Shown piece by piece: positions 18,826 through 29,960 of a DNA stretch of 64,000 bases. The notes below the pieces were generated by a model. It had not been told where the DNA came from, searched no databases, and saw nothing but the letters and a program-made list of their open reading frames with translations. The translations under genes were made by a program, and so were the position numbers. The DNA is from Panonychus citri (lineage: Eukaryota > Arthropoda > Arachnida > Trombidiformes > Tetranychidae): positions 3,720,001 to 3,784,000 of the forward strand of contig NW_026515543.1 of the NCBI RefSeq assembly GCF_014898815.1, given 5' to 3'. Numbering within the stretch: position 1 is the first letter of the stretch; every line of letters begins with the position of its first letter.

Positions 18826-19799
18826 ATGAACAAAATTTCGTTAACACATGTGCAATTAACAGTATTGGTTCAGGCCATCCTATCACTCATATCGGATACA
18901 CCGGCTGATAGACAATTGTTGAATCGTGAACTCATAACGGAATCTCTTGGAACAATATTTGAAAACTTTGTCCTTCCGGAAGTTCGTCCAACTGAATCGC
19001 AGCCTCAAGATCTTGATAATCCAACTCAGGACCATCAGGACTTCAACAAGTTACTGAGATCCCGTTCCTTCATCCACCATTTCCATCACCACCTCCACCA
19101 TACCAAGTAGCACCAAGTTATACACCACCACCTTATGATCCTGAACCTGCATTGGTTACAATTGACGAACCAATTCCAGATGAACCAATTGATGTTGAAT
19201 TCAATTCAGAGGAACCTGTTTTCGTAATTGAGTCCAGTGATTCGGGAAATGATGATCCCATAAACGATCCAGATGAATCACCAATGAGCACATCGCCAAC
19301 AAGGTCAATTACATCATCAACCGTTTCATCGCCCAGGATAAGGACAAGGAGATCATTAATACCATCACCTTCTGCTTTGAGAACTTTCCTCAATCAACAA
19401 AGGAATAATTTAATTACACCTGTGGATGCTGTTGAATTAGAAGATTTCGTTGCACCGAGGACAGTAGCCCAAGCAATAGATACTATTGATAGGCTTCGAT
19501 CAACTCAAAGGAACCTCCGGAACATGAACCTCAACTCGATGAATCGCTTAGGAATATGCTTAACGGTTCATCGTCGCGGATTCAGGACTTTGAATCAATG
19601 GATTTCTGCAGTTAAATCTCGTTTCAATATACGTAGGACGTCAGCTCTATTTTATACTAGATTAGCTGGAATCATTCAAATGTATCCCAGAATAAGACAT
19701 CTTTCCATAGAAAGACGAGTTTTGGAAAATAACTTGTATATGTTTGAAAACATACATTTACTCGGTGTAGAAGAAGAAAGATTCTGGTCAACAGAATAA
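18826..19799 (+). CDS. PPxY-motif protein of the Polinton, unknown family (one frameshift)
   Basis: The first ~65-75 codons run from the ATG at 18826. After a shift between 19020 and 19060 the frame continues to 19799. The middle (about 19062-19160) is proline-rich and holds PPPPY and PPPY, then an acidic stretch rich in DEP. A Ser/Thr/Arg-rich segment follows. The C-terminal ~100 residues look folded and basic (RTLNQWISAVKSRF, LFYTRLAGIIQMYPRI). PPxY motifs bind WW domains of Nedd4-family ubiquitin ligases; adenovirus pVI and retroviral Gag use them in trafficking or budding. The family is unknown to me. It is the only gene right of the tandem arrays and reads away from them. The region 18650-18730 is also open in one frame (a PPFIF-containing stretch), so an upstream exon or lost N-terminus is possible. 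Confidence 0.6.
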
Positions 19800-20082
19800 C
19801 ATAAAGTAAAATTGCATTATTACATCTTATTCAGTTTAAAATTTCAAATCTATTGGTGTATTGCAAGCAATTGTAACCCTAATAACTATACTAATAATCT
19901 AATTTTCAATAAAATGCACATTTACCCGGGAAGTCATTGACCTATACACGGTCATCTCCTTTTAAATGCACTTCCTCAATTATAAAGGGAAAGTTAGCAA
20001 ACTTGTTGCAACAGGTTGTTGGCCTTGGGGTTACCCCGAAAATCATTAATTTTGTTACTACAAAAGTAAGAGAAAAAGAAAG
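19800..20082. other. Right subterminal region of the Polinton, no gene
   Basis: No ORF was found. An AATAAA at about 19908 could end the PPxY gene transcript. The segment runs into the purine-rich right inverted repeat. Confidence 0.45.
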
Positions 20083-20144
20083 ACAAAAGAAAGAGAAAAA
20101 GAAAGAGAAAATTGAAAAAAAGTGGCCTCAACTGTGTATTTTTA
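20083..20144 (-). repeat. Right terminal inverted repeat of the Polinton
   Basis: The reverse complement aligns with 2131-2192: TAAAAATAC, (AC)AGTTGA, CCAC, T-run, CAATTTT, then CTTTCTTTTTCTC tracts. It differs by small indels. An AG...CT boundary would place the end at 20133. Confidence 0.6.
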
Positions 20145-20963
20145 CTACTACTATAATCAATTTGATTAAAAAATTTCGTCCCAATTAATTGACAGAAAAA
20201 AGTTCTAAGTGGCTCCATCTAAATTCTTGAATTAGAGACAATTTTATGAGTTTTTTTCCGTTTAATTGGCTTTAATTCAACTTTAACCTTGAAATTAGTT
20301 GATTTTATATTGGGAATATTAGGATTATCAATCTTAGGAAATCTAATCTAATAATAGCAAAATCTCCTCAGGAAAATAATTGCAATAGTTTACTAATAAT
20401 TTGGTATCAACAGGGACTTCGATTAATGGTTTTAAAGGTAACGAAATGATTTAATATGATCGAGCTGAAGTTTAATTGTGATAATATCTAGAAGTTTTTC
20501 CATTAATTGTAGTATCTTTAGTGGTTTGTATTGTTTCATGTCGAGGATGAGGAGAAATATGTCCAATGATTTTTTGTTTCGCTGGACAAAAGGTCATCTG
20601 GTTTGGACATTGAAGACTCGTACTAATTATTTCAATGCTCAAAGTAAAGTTTTATAGTTAAAAAACTAATAACCAACAGTAATCAACTAAATCATCAGCT
20701 CCAACAAATTAATCACTGTTTAACAAGTAGAGGGAGAAATAAATTAACACAAATTAACGAAGCGATCAACATCAATTGTGACGCTTTCGAATCGATAATT
20801 TTTTTCTTCATTCTTTTCAGTGCCATTCAACTTTGTCTCACTTACAACATCATTAAAACAGTTGAAACATCGACAATCAACGAATTTTCATCATCTAAAA
20901 GATAATCTAACTGTTAATCTTGTTTCTAATTGTGATCAAATTGGAAGGAGAAATTAAAATCCC
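20145..20963. other. Intergenic region upstream of the fatty acyl-CoA reductase gene
   Basis: AT-rich, with no ORF. It should hold the promoter and 5' leader of the reductase gene; I could not pick a convincing TATA box. Confidence 0.4.
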
Positions 20964-23825
20964 ATGGAACTAACTAATTCTGATTCTGATTCGCCAATTG
21001 AGCGTTTCTTTAATGGCAAGAATTTGTTCATTACCGGAGTCTCTGGATTCTGTGGAAGGGTAAGTGATTTGTTTTTCTCTTCTTAATTAATATTAGCTAA
21101 ATGGAATTAATTCTCTCCCTTTGATAGTTGTTACTTTTCAAGATTCTCAATGAGTTAACTGGAATCGGTAAAATCTATGTGATGATGAGATCAAAACGCG
21201 GATCTAATGCTCGCCAACGAGTTGACCATCTACTCAAATCACAGGCATTTAAATTTCATCAAATTCCCGATTATCAGAGAGCCAAAATTATCCCCATTGA
21301 AGGTGATCTATCGGCAGAAGATCTACTTTACGATCAGGATGATCGCCGACGATTAATTGAAACGGTCGATATTGTTTATCATATCGCAGCTTCGGTTAAA
21401 TTTGATGCAAATTTCAGGTAAGTTTAACTTTATTATCAATGAGATGAGTTGATCGAATTCGCATTATTTTTGTTTCGATTTTTCTTTTCGCAATTATCAA
21501 GGTCACAGTTCGAGACCAATGTCCAAGGAACCGAAAACGTGTTGAAATTTACTCGACAAATGAAACAATGTAAAGTTTACATTCATATATCAACAGCTTA
21601 TTCTAATTGTCAATTTGAACGAATCGAGGAAAAACTTTATCCATTAACTGATGACATCGATAAACTAATTGCTAAAATCAGGTAATATTTTATTCATTAC
21701 AATTAATTCGTGTGAAGTGATTGACTCAGTAATTAATCAGTTTGTATCGTTTTGATCAACTCTGTCTACCAATTTCCCCACATTAAGTTACTATAACATT
21801 TGAGATTTAATTGTTAATTGTTGTCTATTGACAATTTGATAACAATCAAATCTAAATAATTCAATAAAAGGTCAATTTGGAGAAATTTTCTCTTGATTAA
21901 TAGCCACTAATTACAATCTATTATAATCTGATTGTCAAGTTATCATCTTATTGTTGATATGGTCTGATTTAAATCATTTAGATCATTTTGATTTAGATAG
22001 TTACTCAAATTTCATAACATGAGATTAACCCACTAAGCCTCAAACTTAACCATCAAAAAATTGATTCAACTTAAAATATTGATTTTAAATTAACTGTTTG
22101 TAAAGTTTTGTTTTCTTGATTGTTGTTAATTTAAACAACGAGCGATTGGTAGTGATTAACATTTTACACTTGAAATGATTTAAAGAGAGAGAGAGAGAGA
22201 GAGAATCAAAGAGATGATAATCAATGTTCCGTGAATTGTAATGATTTAACACTTTGATTGCTGTTGTTTGGTTAATTCCTCCAGTTACAGTTACGATGAT
22301 GTTTTAATTGTAAATGAAATTATTCATCTCATAAAAAAAGTTAAGTGATAGTTTAAATTAACCAGTTAATTGGAAATTAACTCTTCCACTTTTACCTTTT
22401 AAATTGTTACATCTTATTTTCTTAATTATTGCAACTGAATAACAAGAGAATAATAATTTTTGCCAAATCAATCGTTAACATACATACACAATTAGTTGTA
22501 GTGAGTAAGTTAATTGTTTGAAAGAAGATTAAACATCTTTCTAAATTAGTTACTACTGTTTATTAATTGTGATTCGATTTGTTTTCCTGTAGATCGGTTG
22601 ATGATAAAACTTTAGAATCAATGAAAGACGAACTTTTTCAAGGTCGACCCAATAGTTATGTTTACACCAAAGCGATGGCCGAACATGTAGTGGACAAATA
22701 TCGTGGTAACATGAAAGCCGTTATATTGAGACCAGCTATTGTTTCACCCGCTATTCGTGACCCAGTTCCAGGTTATGTTGATTCTTTTAATGGGCCAGCG
22801 GGTTTTAGTACAGTTTCCACCCTGGGTATAGCTAAAGTTACTGATTGGGAGTTCAATCATCAGCTTGATATATTTCCAGTTGATTTTTTGGCCAATTCAT
22901 GTCTCATCAGTGCTTGGTTAACAACGGCTCGAGAGTAAGAATATTAAAAACAATCATTGGGAAAATTTTTCTCACAATTAACTTGCCCATTTCTAATTAC
23001 AGTATCGAGGAGCTTAAAGTTTACAATTTATGCTCCACAACGATCCGACCAGTCGATAATTACACAATGTTAGCCGACGGTGAACGTATCATGAGATCGT
23101 GTCCATCTTTGTACGTTATCAGGCCACCGCGATTACCCCCGAAGACCAATAACATGTCCAATCTTGAATATAAGATTAAAATATTTTACAGTCACGTCAT
23201 TTTCGCATTTATAATTGACCTCCTTCTATTCATATTTAGACAGCCGCCAATGTAAGTACCAATATCGAATTAAATTGTTATCCTTATGAAATATTATTGA
23301 TTATCTTTCGTCCAAACAGAATGAAGAAAATAGTTGGTCGGATGCATTATGCTCTTGATTTGATGAAATACTTTGCTAATCGTCATTGGACATTCACTTG
23401 TGACAATTATATCACGTTAATTAACAGCTTAAAGGGTAAAGATATTACCACTTATGATGTTGATATATCAAAACCAAGAACTGAAGATGTCCTAATGAAT
23501 GTCTGGCTTGGAATAAGGAGATATCTGTTGAAAGAAAACGATAACACAATTAGTATGGCAAGAATTAAATATCGAATGTAAGTATAAAATATAATCGAAA
23601 TTAATTAATTATTCTTAATAACTTCAACTATTTTCTTCTTCTTTTCCTTACCTATTCAGACAACTCTTCCTCTATCTAATATACCAAATTGCTGTTCTTT
23701 ATTATGGCTGGAAGATTCTAACCTTAATACCTTACGTTGGAATCATTTTGTTTGCTTTGTTTGCATATATTTCCGATAATTTGATTGACATTTACAATTG
23801 TACTTTGATGATAACATCCTTATGA
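20964..23825 (+). CDS. Fatty acyl-CoA reductase (FAR), seven exons
   Basis: The enzyme reduces fatty acyl-CoA to fatty alcohol with NADPH, used for waxes, hydrocarbons or pheromones in arthropods; it usually sits on the ER or peroxisome. Exons read as 20964-21059, 21128-21417, 21502-21681, 22593-22934, 23003-23251, 23320-23577 and 23660-23825, all with GT/AG ends and matching phases. The Rossmann nucleotide motif is ITGVSGFCG (usual TGATGFLG), the substrate motif is VYHIAASVKFD, and the catalytic Tyr/Lys pair is in YVYTKAMAE. The C-terminal FAR domain includes TEDVLMNVWLGIRRYL. A hydrophobic stretch near the C-terminus (about 23690-23775) suggests membrane anchoring. Total length is about 500 residues, normal for the family. 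Confidence 0.9.
21682..22592. other. Intron 3 of the FAR gene, with a GA microsatellite
   Basis: A 911-bp intron, long for this gene, with GT and AG ends. It contains a (GA)n run at about 22184-22204. Nothing else was recognised. Confidence 0.6.
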
Positions 23826-24479
23826 TTCCTTGATCCACAAATGACACCAAATTCTTGTACAACACCAAAATCAATCCTCTTCTATTATATTCTCATGGCT
23901 TATTAACAATTTGAAAGCGAATCGATGACCATAAATAAACACCAATATAACGCGTACCAAACGATCTTCCAAATCGAAATGAACACTTGAATCCTTTTAA
24001 TCAAATTAATCAGCTGAACTGATTGAGTTTTGAAAAAAATTCAATTTCTAAAATCCATTCATCTTGAAATAGAATCACAATCAATTGAATTGAAACCAAA
24101 CACTTTCTGGTTCATGTGAACATTTTTTCACCACAACCGGCACTTGAATCACATAGTCAATTTCCAGTTATTCCCATTTCACTAATTTATCGATCAAACA
24201 ATCAGAGAATCTCATTGATTAGAATAATAAATTAAAGTGATTAACTGATTAACCAGAAAAAAGACTCGTTTAAAGAACGAGTAGTATCTGGATCGTTGCG
24301 GGATCGATATTCTTTTCGCGCCAACTTGGTCTTTGTGTTTGAAAAAAATTCTTTTTCTCTTGACAAGCTTAACTTGATTGTTGTTCTTTTGTTTAATTTT
24401 TTTAATCATTTTTGGTCATTTTCTGATCATCTTACCTTTTTGTTGAAGAGGGAATAGTCAAGATAAATATTAGAGTGAA
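23826..24479. other. Intergenic region between FAR and RFC4
   Basis: No gene seen. The right part should hold the RFC4 promoter and leader; no clear TATA box was found. Confidence 0.4.
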
Positions 24480-25598
24480 ATGTCTCAAGAAATTAAACCG
24501 ATTATGGTTCCGTGGGTAGAAAAGTATAGACCTAAAAAGGTTGATGATGTTGTTTACCAGGAAGAAGCTGTTAATGTACTTAAACAGTGTTTAAAGGGCG
24601 ATGATTTCCCAAATTTATTGTTCTATGGTCCTCCAGGTACTGGTAAAACATCAACAATTTTAGCTTTGGCAAGAGAAATGTTTCAAGATACATTCTCATC
24701 AAGAGTATTAGGTGAGTAAACTTTCTATGAGATATTTTGGTCTCTTGTTGCATTGACAACCTTGAGTATATTTTATTTTCCTTTGTTTGAATTTATTTTG
24801 TTTTTTTCCTTCTTTCTTTTAGAATTGAATGCTTCCGATGAACGAGGTATTGCTGTTATAAGAGAAAAGGTTAAAAGGTTCGCTCAACAGACTGTCAGTC
24901 GCAGTGAATCAGGCACCAAATGTCCTCCATTCAAGATCATTGTTCTGGATGAGGCTGATTCAATGACTCAATCAGCTCAGGCTTGTTTAAGAAGAATTAT
25001 GGAAAAAGAAACCAAGTCAACTCGTTTTTGTATTATCTGTAATTACATTAGTAGAATTATTGATCCAATCGTCTCAAGATGCTCCAAATTTCGCTTCAAA
25101 CCCCTTCAACAAGACCTGGTGATGGAAAAATTGGCTTCTATTTGTACCAATGAAGGAGTTACCATTCAAAACGATAGTGTCTTGGAGGAATTAATCAAAG
25201 TTTCCGGAGGAGATCTGAGGAAAGCGATCACTTTTCTACAAACATCTTTTCGGTTGAAAGGAGAGGAAATGATGACCATAGACGATGTTCGAGAGGTTAC
25301 AGGCTATATTCCTCAAGATTGGGTCCAACATTTTGTCGATGCCTGTAAAAAGCAATCATATGAGCAAGTTGAAGATGTTCTTAATGGTTTGGTCGCTGAA
25401 GGCTTTTCTGGAGCCCAATTACTAAATCAACTTCACGATTGGTTCCTTAGTGAAGAAAGTCCTTTGACTGATGAACAAACAGCTGAACTAATTGAAGCTC
25501 TAGCATTAGCTGATTACAGGCTTCTTGAAGGAGCCGATGAGTTTTTACAAACATTCAATGTGGCCTCAGTTTTTATTCAACTTCTTTCCAAAAAATAA
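24480..25598 (+). CDS. RFC4: Replication factor C small subunit, RFC4-type (two exons)
   Basis: A clamp-loader AAA+ ATPase subunit that helps load PCNA on DNA. Exons are 24480-24711 and 24823-25598. Exon 1 has VPWVEKYRPKKVDDVV (RFC box), then Walker A GPPGTGKTS. Exon 2 has LNASDERGI, Walker B VLDEADSM, and the SRC motif in IVSRCSKFRF, with the arginine finger. Sensor 2 region GGDLRKAITFLQ is present. About 335 residues, with a C-terminal collar domain. The details (WVEKYRPK, LNASDERGI-x-V-x-REKVK, SAQACLRRIMEKE) fit the human RFC4 clade better than RFC2 or RFC5, but that assignment is by eye. Confidence 0.92.
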
Positions 25599-26116
25599 AA
25601 TTCTCATATATATTTGATTACAGCTAATTATCTGAAAAGTTACATCCGTGTACCAAAGTGAATCAAACGCCGAACAATCAAACCGATTCAATTTCTGCAA
25701 TGAATTGCATCATTGTTATTAGATGTTAACTATAGTCAAGTAACATCCAGAAGCATCACGATTAACTGATTGCTCTCAAAGAAGGAAAATCTATCAATTT
25801 AACGAAAAATCAAGTTACTTTCTGTATTAACAGTGATACAATTAACTACGTTGGAAAATAAAGGAAAACGTAATTGAAATGAGGACATTAATCAACACTG
25901 GATCAACTGAATCAACTGAATATCTCTCATCGTTTCCGTTATTTACCTTGATTGTTTGGCTCAATTAGTGAATAATAGATTTCCAAGACTTCTCTAGAGG
26001 CTCCTCGGTGAATCTTGTTAATTCTGAATGATTAATCATATTACTTTCCTTCTGTCATGGTAACAATTCACTAACCATGATGAAAGAATCACTCTAATTT
26101 TCACTGGAATTATAAA

Positions 26117-26129
26117 TTCCAGAAAATTC
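26117..26129 (+). promoter_or_regulatory. Heat-shock element (HSE) upstream of the sHSP gene
   Basis: The site reads TTC-CA-GAA-AA-TTC, three perfect alternating nTTCn/nGAAn units, the consensus for trimeric HSF. A TATA-like TATAAAG follows at 26150-26156, about 20 bp downstream, and the coding start is at 26328. Confidence 0.75.
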
Positions 26130-26149
26130 ATCATTTCATTCAAATTGAA

Positions 26150-26156
26150 TATAAAG
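26150..26156 (+). promoter_or_regulatory. TATA box of the sHSP gene
   Basis: TATAAAG, 21 bp after the heat-shock element. It would place the transcription start near 26180 and leave a leader of about 145 nt. Confidence 0.55.
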
Positions 26157-26327
26157 TCAACTCCTTCCAATCAAAGTCAATCACAATCGAAAGTAATTCC
26201 GACAAAGCAACAACAATCAACGTGAAAACTATTTTTTAAATCTTGTGTTTACCTTAATTTTCAGTTTCTATTTTCCTGTTTAAACTTAATTCTAATTAAT
26301 CTTGTCAATCTTGATACGTTCATCAAA

Positions 26328-27014
26328 ATGGTTTTTCCTCATCATACAATTCCAACAAATCCAATGGTATTCAATCCCTGTGGTTTCGGTAATATGGTTC
26401 ATCGAAATGTTTGGAATCATACAGCTCAGATTTTACGAGAAATTAATCGGATGACTAATCAAATCCACGATAATTTGATTCAACCCAATGCTGATTGTAG
26501 CTCATCCGCTTCGGCTTCTGGATCATCGGCTTGTGCTTCGTCCTCATCAAAATCCAATGTCAACTCAATCAATGGCGATACTTTTGAGGTGAAAGTTCAA
26601 GTTGAACATTTCAAACCCGAAGAAATTAGTGTTAAATTACTTGATACTAACAATTTAGTCATTGAAGGTAAACACGCGGAGCGATCTGATGATCATGGCT
26701 TCATTTCTCGATCATTCAGCCGACGTTACATTATCCCGGATATTTATGATATCGAAAAACTGGAATCACAATTATCCCTTAATGGTGTTCTTACAATTAA
26801 AGCTCCACGAAAACCAATTCAAGGTTCTAACGGTGAAAAAATAATTCCAATTACATTAACTTCCAACATATCATCTGTTGATCAAACTATCGACAAACCA
26901 ACATCAGAATCTATTCCAGTCACCATGTCAACATCAAGAGATGATGATAACCAAACCACCATCGTTGAGGATTCAAATCAAAAGGAATCTGAAGCTTCAT
27001 CCAAAAATAACTAA
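26328..27014 (+). CDS. Small heat-shock protein (alpha-crystallin/Hsp20 family), single exon
   Basis: An ATP-independent chaperone that holds unfolding proteins. The alpha-crystallin domain spans about residues 83-168: FEVKVQVEHFKPEEISVKL, VIEGKHAERSDDHGFISRSFSRRY and the closing LSLNGVLTIKAPR. The N-terminus is followed by a Ser/Ala-rich linker (about residues 56-75), and the C-terminal tail is Ser/Thr/Asp-rich with an IIPI motif (the I-x-I/V anchor). It has no intron, as is common for heat-inducible small Hsps. Length 228 residues. The upstream heat-shock element supports heat induction. Confidence 0.92.
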   Translation: MVFPHHTIPTNPMVFNPCGFGNMVHRNVWNHTAQILREINRMTNQIHDNLIQPNADCSSSASASGSSACASSSSKSNVNSINGDTFEVKVQVEHFKPEEISVKLLDTNNLVIEGKHAERSDDHGFISRSFSRRYIIPDIYDIEKLESQLSLNGVLTIKAPRKPIQGSNGEKIIPITLTSNISSVDQTIDKPTSESIPVTMSTSRDDDNQTTIVEDSNQKESEASSKNN

Positions 27015-29336
27015 TTACTAGTCAATTGAGTCAATCTGAACAATTACTAGCAATTAATAATTATCTCTGTTTACTCTCTGTGTTGTCAAATACAACCATC
27101 TGATAATTTATGTGAATTGGTAAACAAAGGCGAAAGAAAAAGATGTTTAATTAAATTCCGATACAATTAATCAATAAACTAATTAAATTCTAAAATGTAA
27201 TCCAATCAATTATTATCTTGAAAGAAATAAAATTCTAAAAGTCAAAATTTAATCACATCTCTGTTGGAGCTTTAGCAGCACTTCTCATTGATTTTCGCCG
27301 AGTTTCGTAAGTATTATGGTTGGCGAATACGGACCTTAATTATTAACGCAAATCTTTGCAATTTATTAGCAAGTTTTAATCATTTCTTGAATATAACTTA
27401 CGAGGAAAAAGGACACCAAGAACTTAGAGAAGAGATGAGATGAATCGCATTCAAATCTTCATCAGTTGAGGCTGAAACAATTGAAAGTATTAATAATATC
27501 GGGTGACCGAAAATGAGTGAGCATCTCAAGAATGGTAGGTCCTAGAATAAAGTTTCAAACGTCATTGAAAGCGCTATTGATCAGATATAAATGAATAATT
27601 TTTTTCAAAATTTTCGAAGCTCAAATGCAACTGTGGTTCTTATTTATAAAGGCCAAAATCGTGATTTGCTCTATGAGAAATTTATATGAGGAAGTTAAAG
27701 AGCAATTTTCGTTAATTTTGGCCATGTTGGATCTCAATAACTTTACTTCAGATAATGATGAGTTTAGGTATATAAGATAAATAGTCAAAAAGAATAACTT
27801 TTGACAAAAATTTTTGCATCCAAAGTAAACCATTTGCTTTTCAGGTCACTGAAAACTTACGTTACCAAATAGTTCCTAGACACTAACGAACTCAATTGAA
27901 TGTTTGAAGAGATCACTTTCAGTGATCGTCAATCGTTTGAGGTCTGGATTTTGCTGATTGAATACAAGCAATCTCTTTTTTTTGCAAAGCAAGAGATGAT
28001 TTTACGGATTCTACAGAGCGATTACGTTAAATTAACAGATCTGTTTTCGGAAAAACTTGAGAACGGAGAGACGTTGGCAAGAACAGATTACAGATATGAA
28101 CTTAGGAGACCATGAGAATTTGTTTGACATCAAGTTCGAAACTGACTTTTCGGCAGGTCGAAAGTTCCTTAAAGAATTTAAAAAGCACTTCAGTGGAATT
28201 TACTCCGGTAATTAATAAAGTTGATAAACTATTTATATTTTCTGTTTTGATGTAATCAAAGTAGACAGTTTGTACTCCAAGTGTTCTAGTTTCAAACCAT
28301 CCAAATAGAGCAAAATTTTCAGCTGTGTACCTTATATGTCTGAAGCGAAACTTGGTTTAGGTTGTAACCCAATGGGTTACATTTTCATTAAAATATCTTC
28401 AGGCGGGATAAACCTGGCGATGGCCAGAAAGCTCCGTTAAATTGTACGCTCATAGGCTTGGTTTTTTGTTGCCTTTTAAGCTTTTTATAATTAAATGAGC
28501 TCACTGTTATTACTTTGTTCGATTTTTTTTCTTCACAATTCAACAGAGTGAAAGTTTTGCCATGTTCTGATTTGGAACTTTTCCATAGAGCCGTTGCCGA
28601 ACAGTGGCCTCTCAAAGTCAGAACATTTGAATGAAAAATTTTTTCAAGAAATTTTTTTTGGTCATTTTGGCCATCTAAAATTAGCACAATTAACAAGCCG
28701 AGCTAATCATTTTTTTGATCTGACTTTTCGTTTAGCAGTAATAGGCATTCAAAGATGCCTACTTATCCCGTTGACTTTCACATGAAAATTTTGGTCTTTT
28801 AAATAACAAATACACAAACTTACGACTCGACACTCACATTTTTTTTATTTTGGTCATACCGTTTGACTCACCAAGAGCTTTCAATTGATACCTATACTTC
28901 ACACAATTCGTATAAATAGGCCATTTTGACTACATTGTATTATCCTTTGGTGTACATTCTCCTTTAATTGTAATAAATTGAATTGCACGAAATTAATAGA
29001 ATCAGTATCATTCGTAAGATCAAATTCTAAGCTTTAAATGGTTCAGAGGAGGGTCTCTAAATTTTTTCACTTTTTTATTCTTTTTAGTCAAGAATCCAAC
29101 TTTTTTTTGGTCATAGAGTTTTGAACGAGCATCTCAAAAATATCGTCTAATTTTATTTTTCAGCACCCAGACGGAAGATATGTGATGTGATTTGTATCAA
29201 TAGTTAACTTTGATCTGTGAATAGCAGTTCTAGGTCTATTTTGGTTCGAATAAATGTCCGTTCTCCGTTATTACTAACTAAATCGCTACAAAATTTTTTG
29301 GAATTTTCAATTTTTCAAATATGAAGATAATATGTG
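27015..29336. other. Gene-free repeat-rich sequence
   Basis: No credible ORF. At about 27318-27341 GGTTGGCGAATACGGACC followed by TTA looks like a solitary right end of the Harbinger-like repeats at 31128 and 33660. The segment around 28570-28645 recurs in inverted form at about 35900-35985 (the words ACTTTGGGAGGCCACTG and CAACGGCTC). Confidence 0.45.
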
Positions 29337-29960
29337 TAACGTTCTAACTTGTATTTATTATGAATTAATGAAAAATAAGAATATCTTTCTTAGAAATTCA
29401 ATGAATTTTCTCAAAAAGTAAATGAATTTCGATGAGTCAATGGATTTTCACCATAAATTTGATAATAAGATGAATTTTGAATGAGCTTTCTAAGAAAGTT
29501 ATTAATTAATTTGTTTAAATGAATGAACTTAAATGAGATTTGAGGAAACAATTTAAGTTTAATATGAATAATGGTTGCAATTGGTGATTTTGGTGAACAT
29601 TAGTTAATTTAGTTGTTGAATCAGAGTAATTAAGAGAGATTTGAAAAACAGATTAATTGTTTAATCGTTGATTGTCCTTTTACACAGCTAATCACACATC
29701 ATCTTAGTCAGGGTGATTTAGTTAATCATATTCCACAATTAAGATATTAATCATTGGATTATAATTAAGAGTTAGTTACAATCAACATTAAACAATTAAC
29801 AATTGAGAGGATAGAGAAATGAAAGAGAAAAAGAAAGAAGGGGAAATATTAATTACTTTCTTTTTCTCAATAAGAACAATTAATTGTAAAATTAACTATT
29901 GGATAAATGGTGAATAAGAATTCATCTTGAATAACTATTGTTACCATGTTGACATTACAT
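29337..29960. repeat. Dispersed repeat, copy 1
   Basis: The segment recurs in the same orientation at 43779-44629, within the punt intron. Near-identical blocks include TGAATTAATGAAAAATAAGA, AGTCAATGGATTTTCACC, GGTTGCAATTGGTGATTTT and the final AACTATTGTTACCATG. No protein is encoded. The class is unknown. Confidence 0.7.

Larger units (their letters stand above)
2131..20144. mobile_element. Polinton/Maverick (adintovirus-like) element, ~18 kb, many frameshifts
   Basis: The stretch holds the defining Polinton set: protein-primed family B polymerase, retroviral-type integrase with chromodomain, FtsK/A32-type ATPase, adenain-type cysteine protease, double-jelly-roll major capsid protein, penton-like minor capsid protein and a PX/pVI-like protein. 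Accessory genes are two IAPs, a TBP homologue, a PC4-like protein and a PPxY protein. A short imperfect inverted repeat (about 60 bp, pyrimidine-rich on its left copy) brackets it. If the ends are taken as the AG...CT typical of Polintons, the element runs 2140-20133; flanking similarity extends a few bases further. A 6-bp target duplication could not be recognised. Genes are tightly packed, often with TAATG or TGATG stop-start overlaps. About a dozen indels break its genes, while nearby host genes and the LINE are intact. Confidence 0.93.
25599..26327. other. Intergenic region between RFC4 and the small heat-shock gene
   Basis: No ORF. It holds the regulatory sites of the small heat-shock gene listed separately (a heat-shock element and a TATA box). 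Confidence 0.5.

Noticed and set aside
2134..20139. A 6-bp Polinton target duplication
   Set aside because: With AG...CT ends the flanks are AAATAC and GTGTAT, which do not match; other nearby boundaries did not match either.
24212..24409. Minus-strand ORF upstream of RFC4
   Set aside because: Lys/Phe-rich and low in complexity, located in the likely promoter/leader region; no supporting signal.
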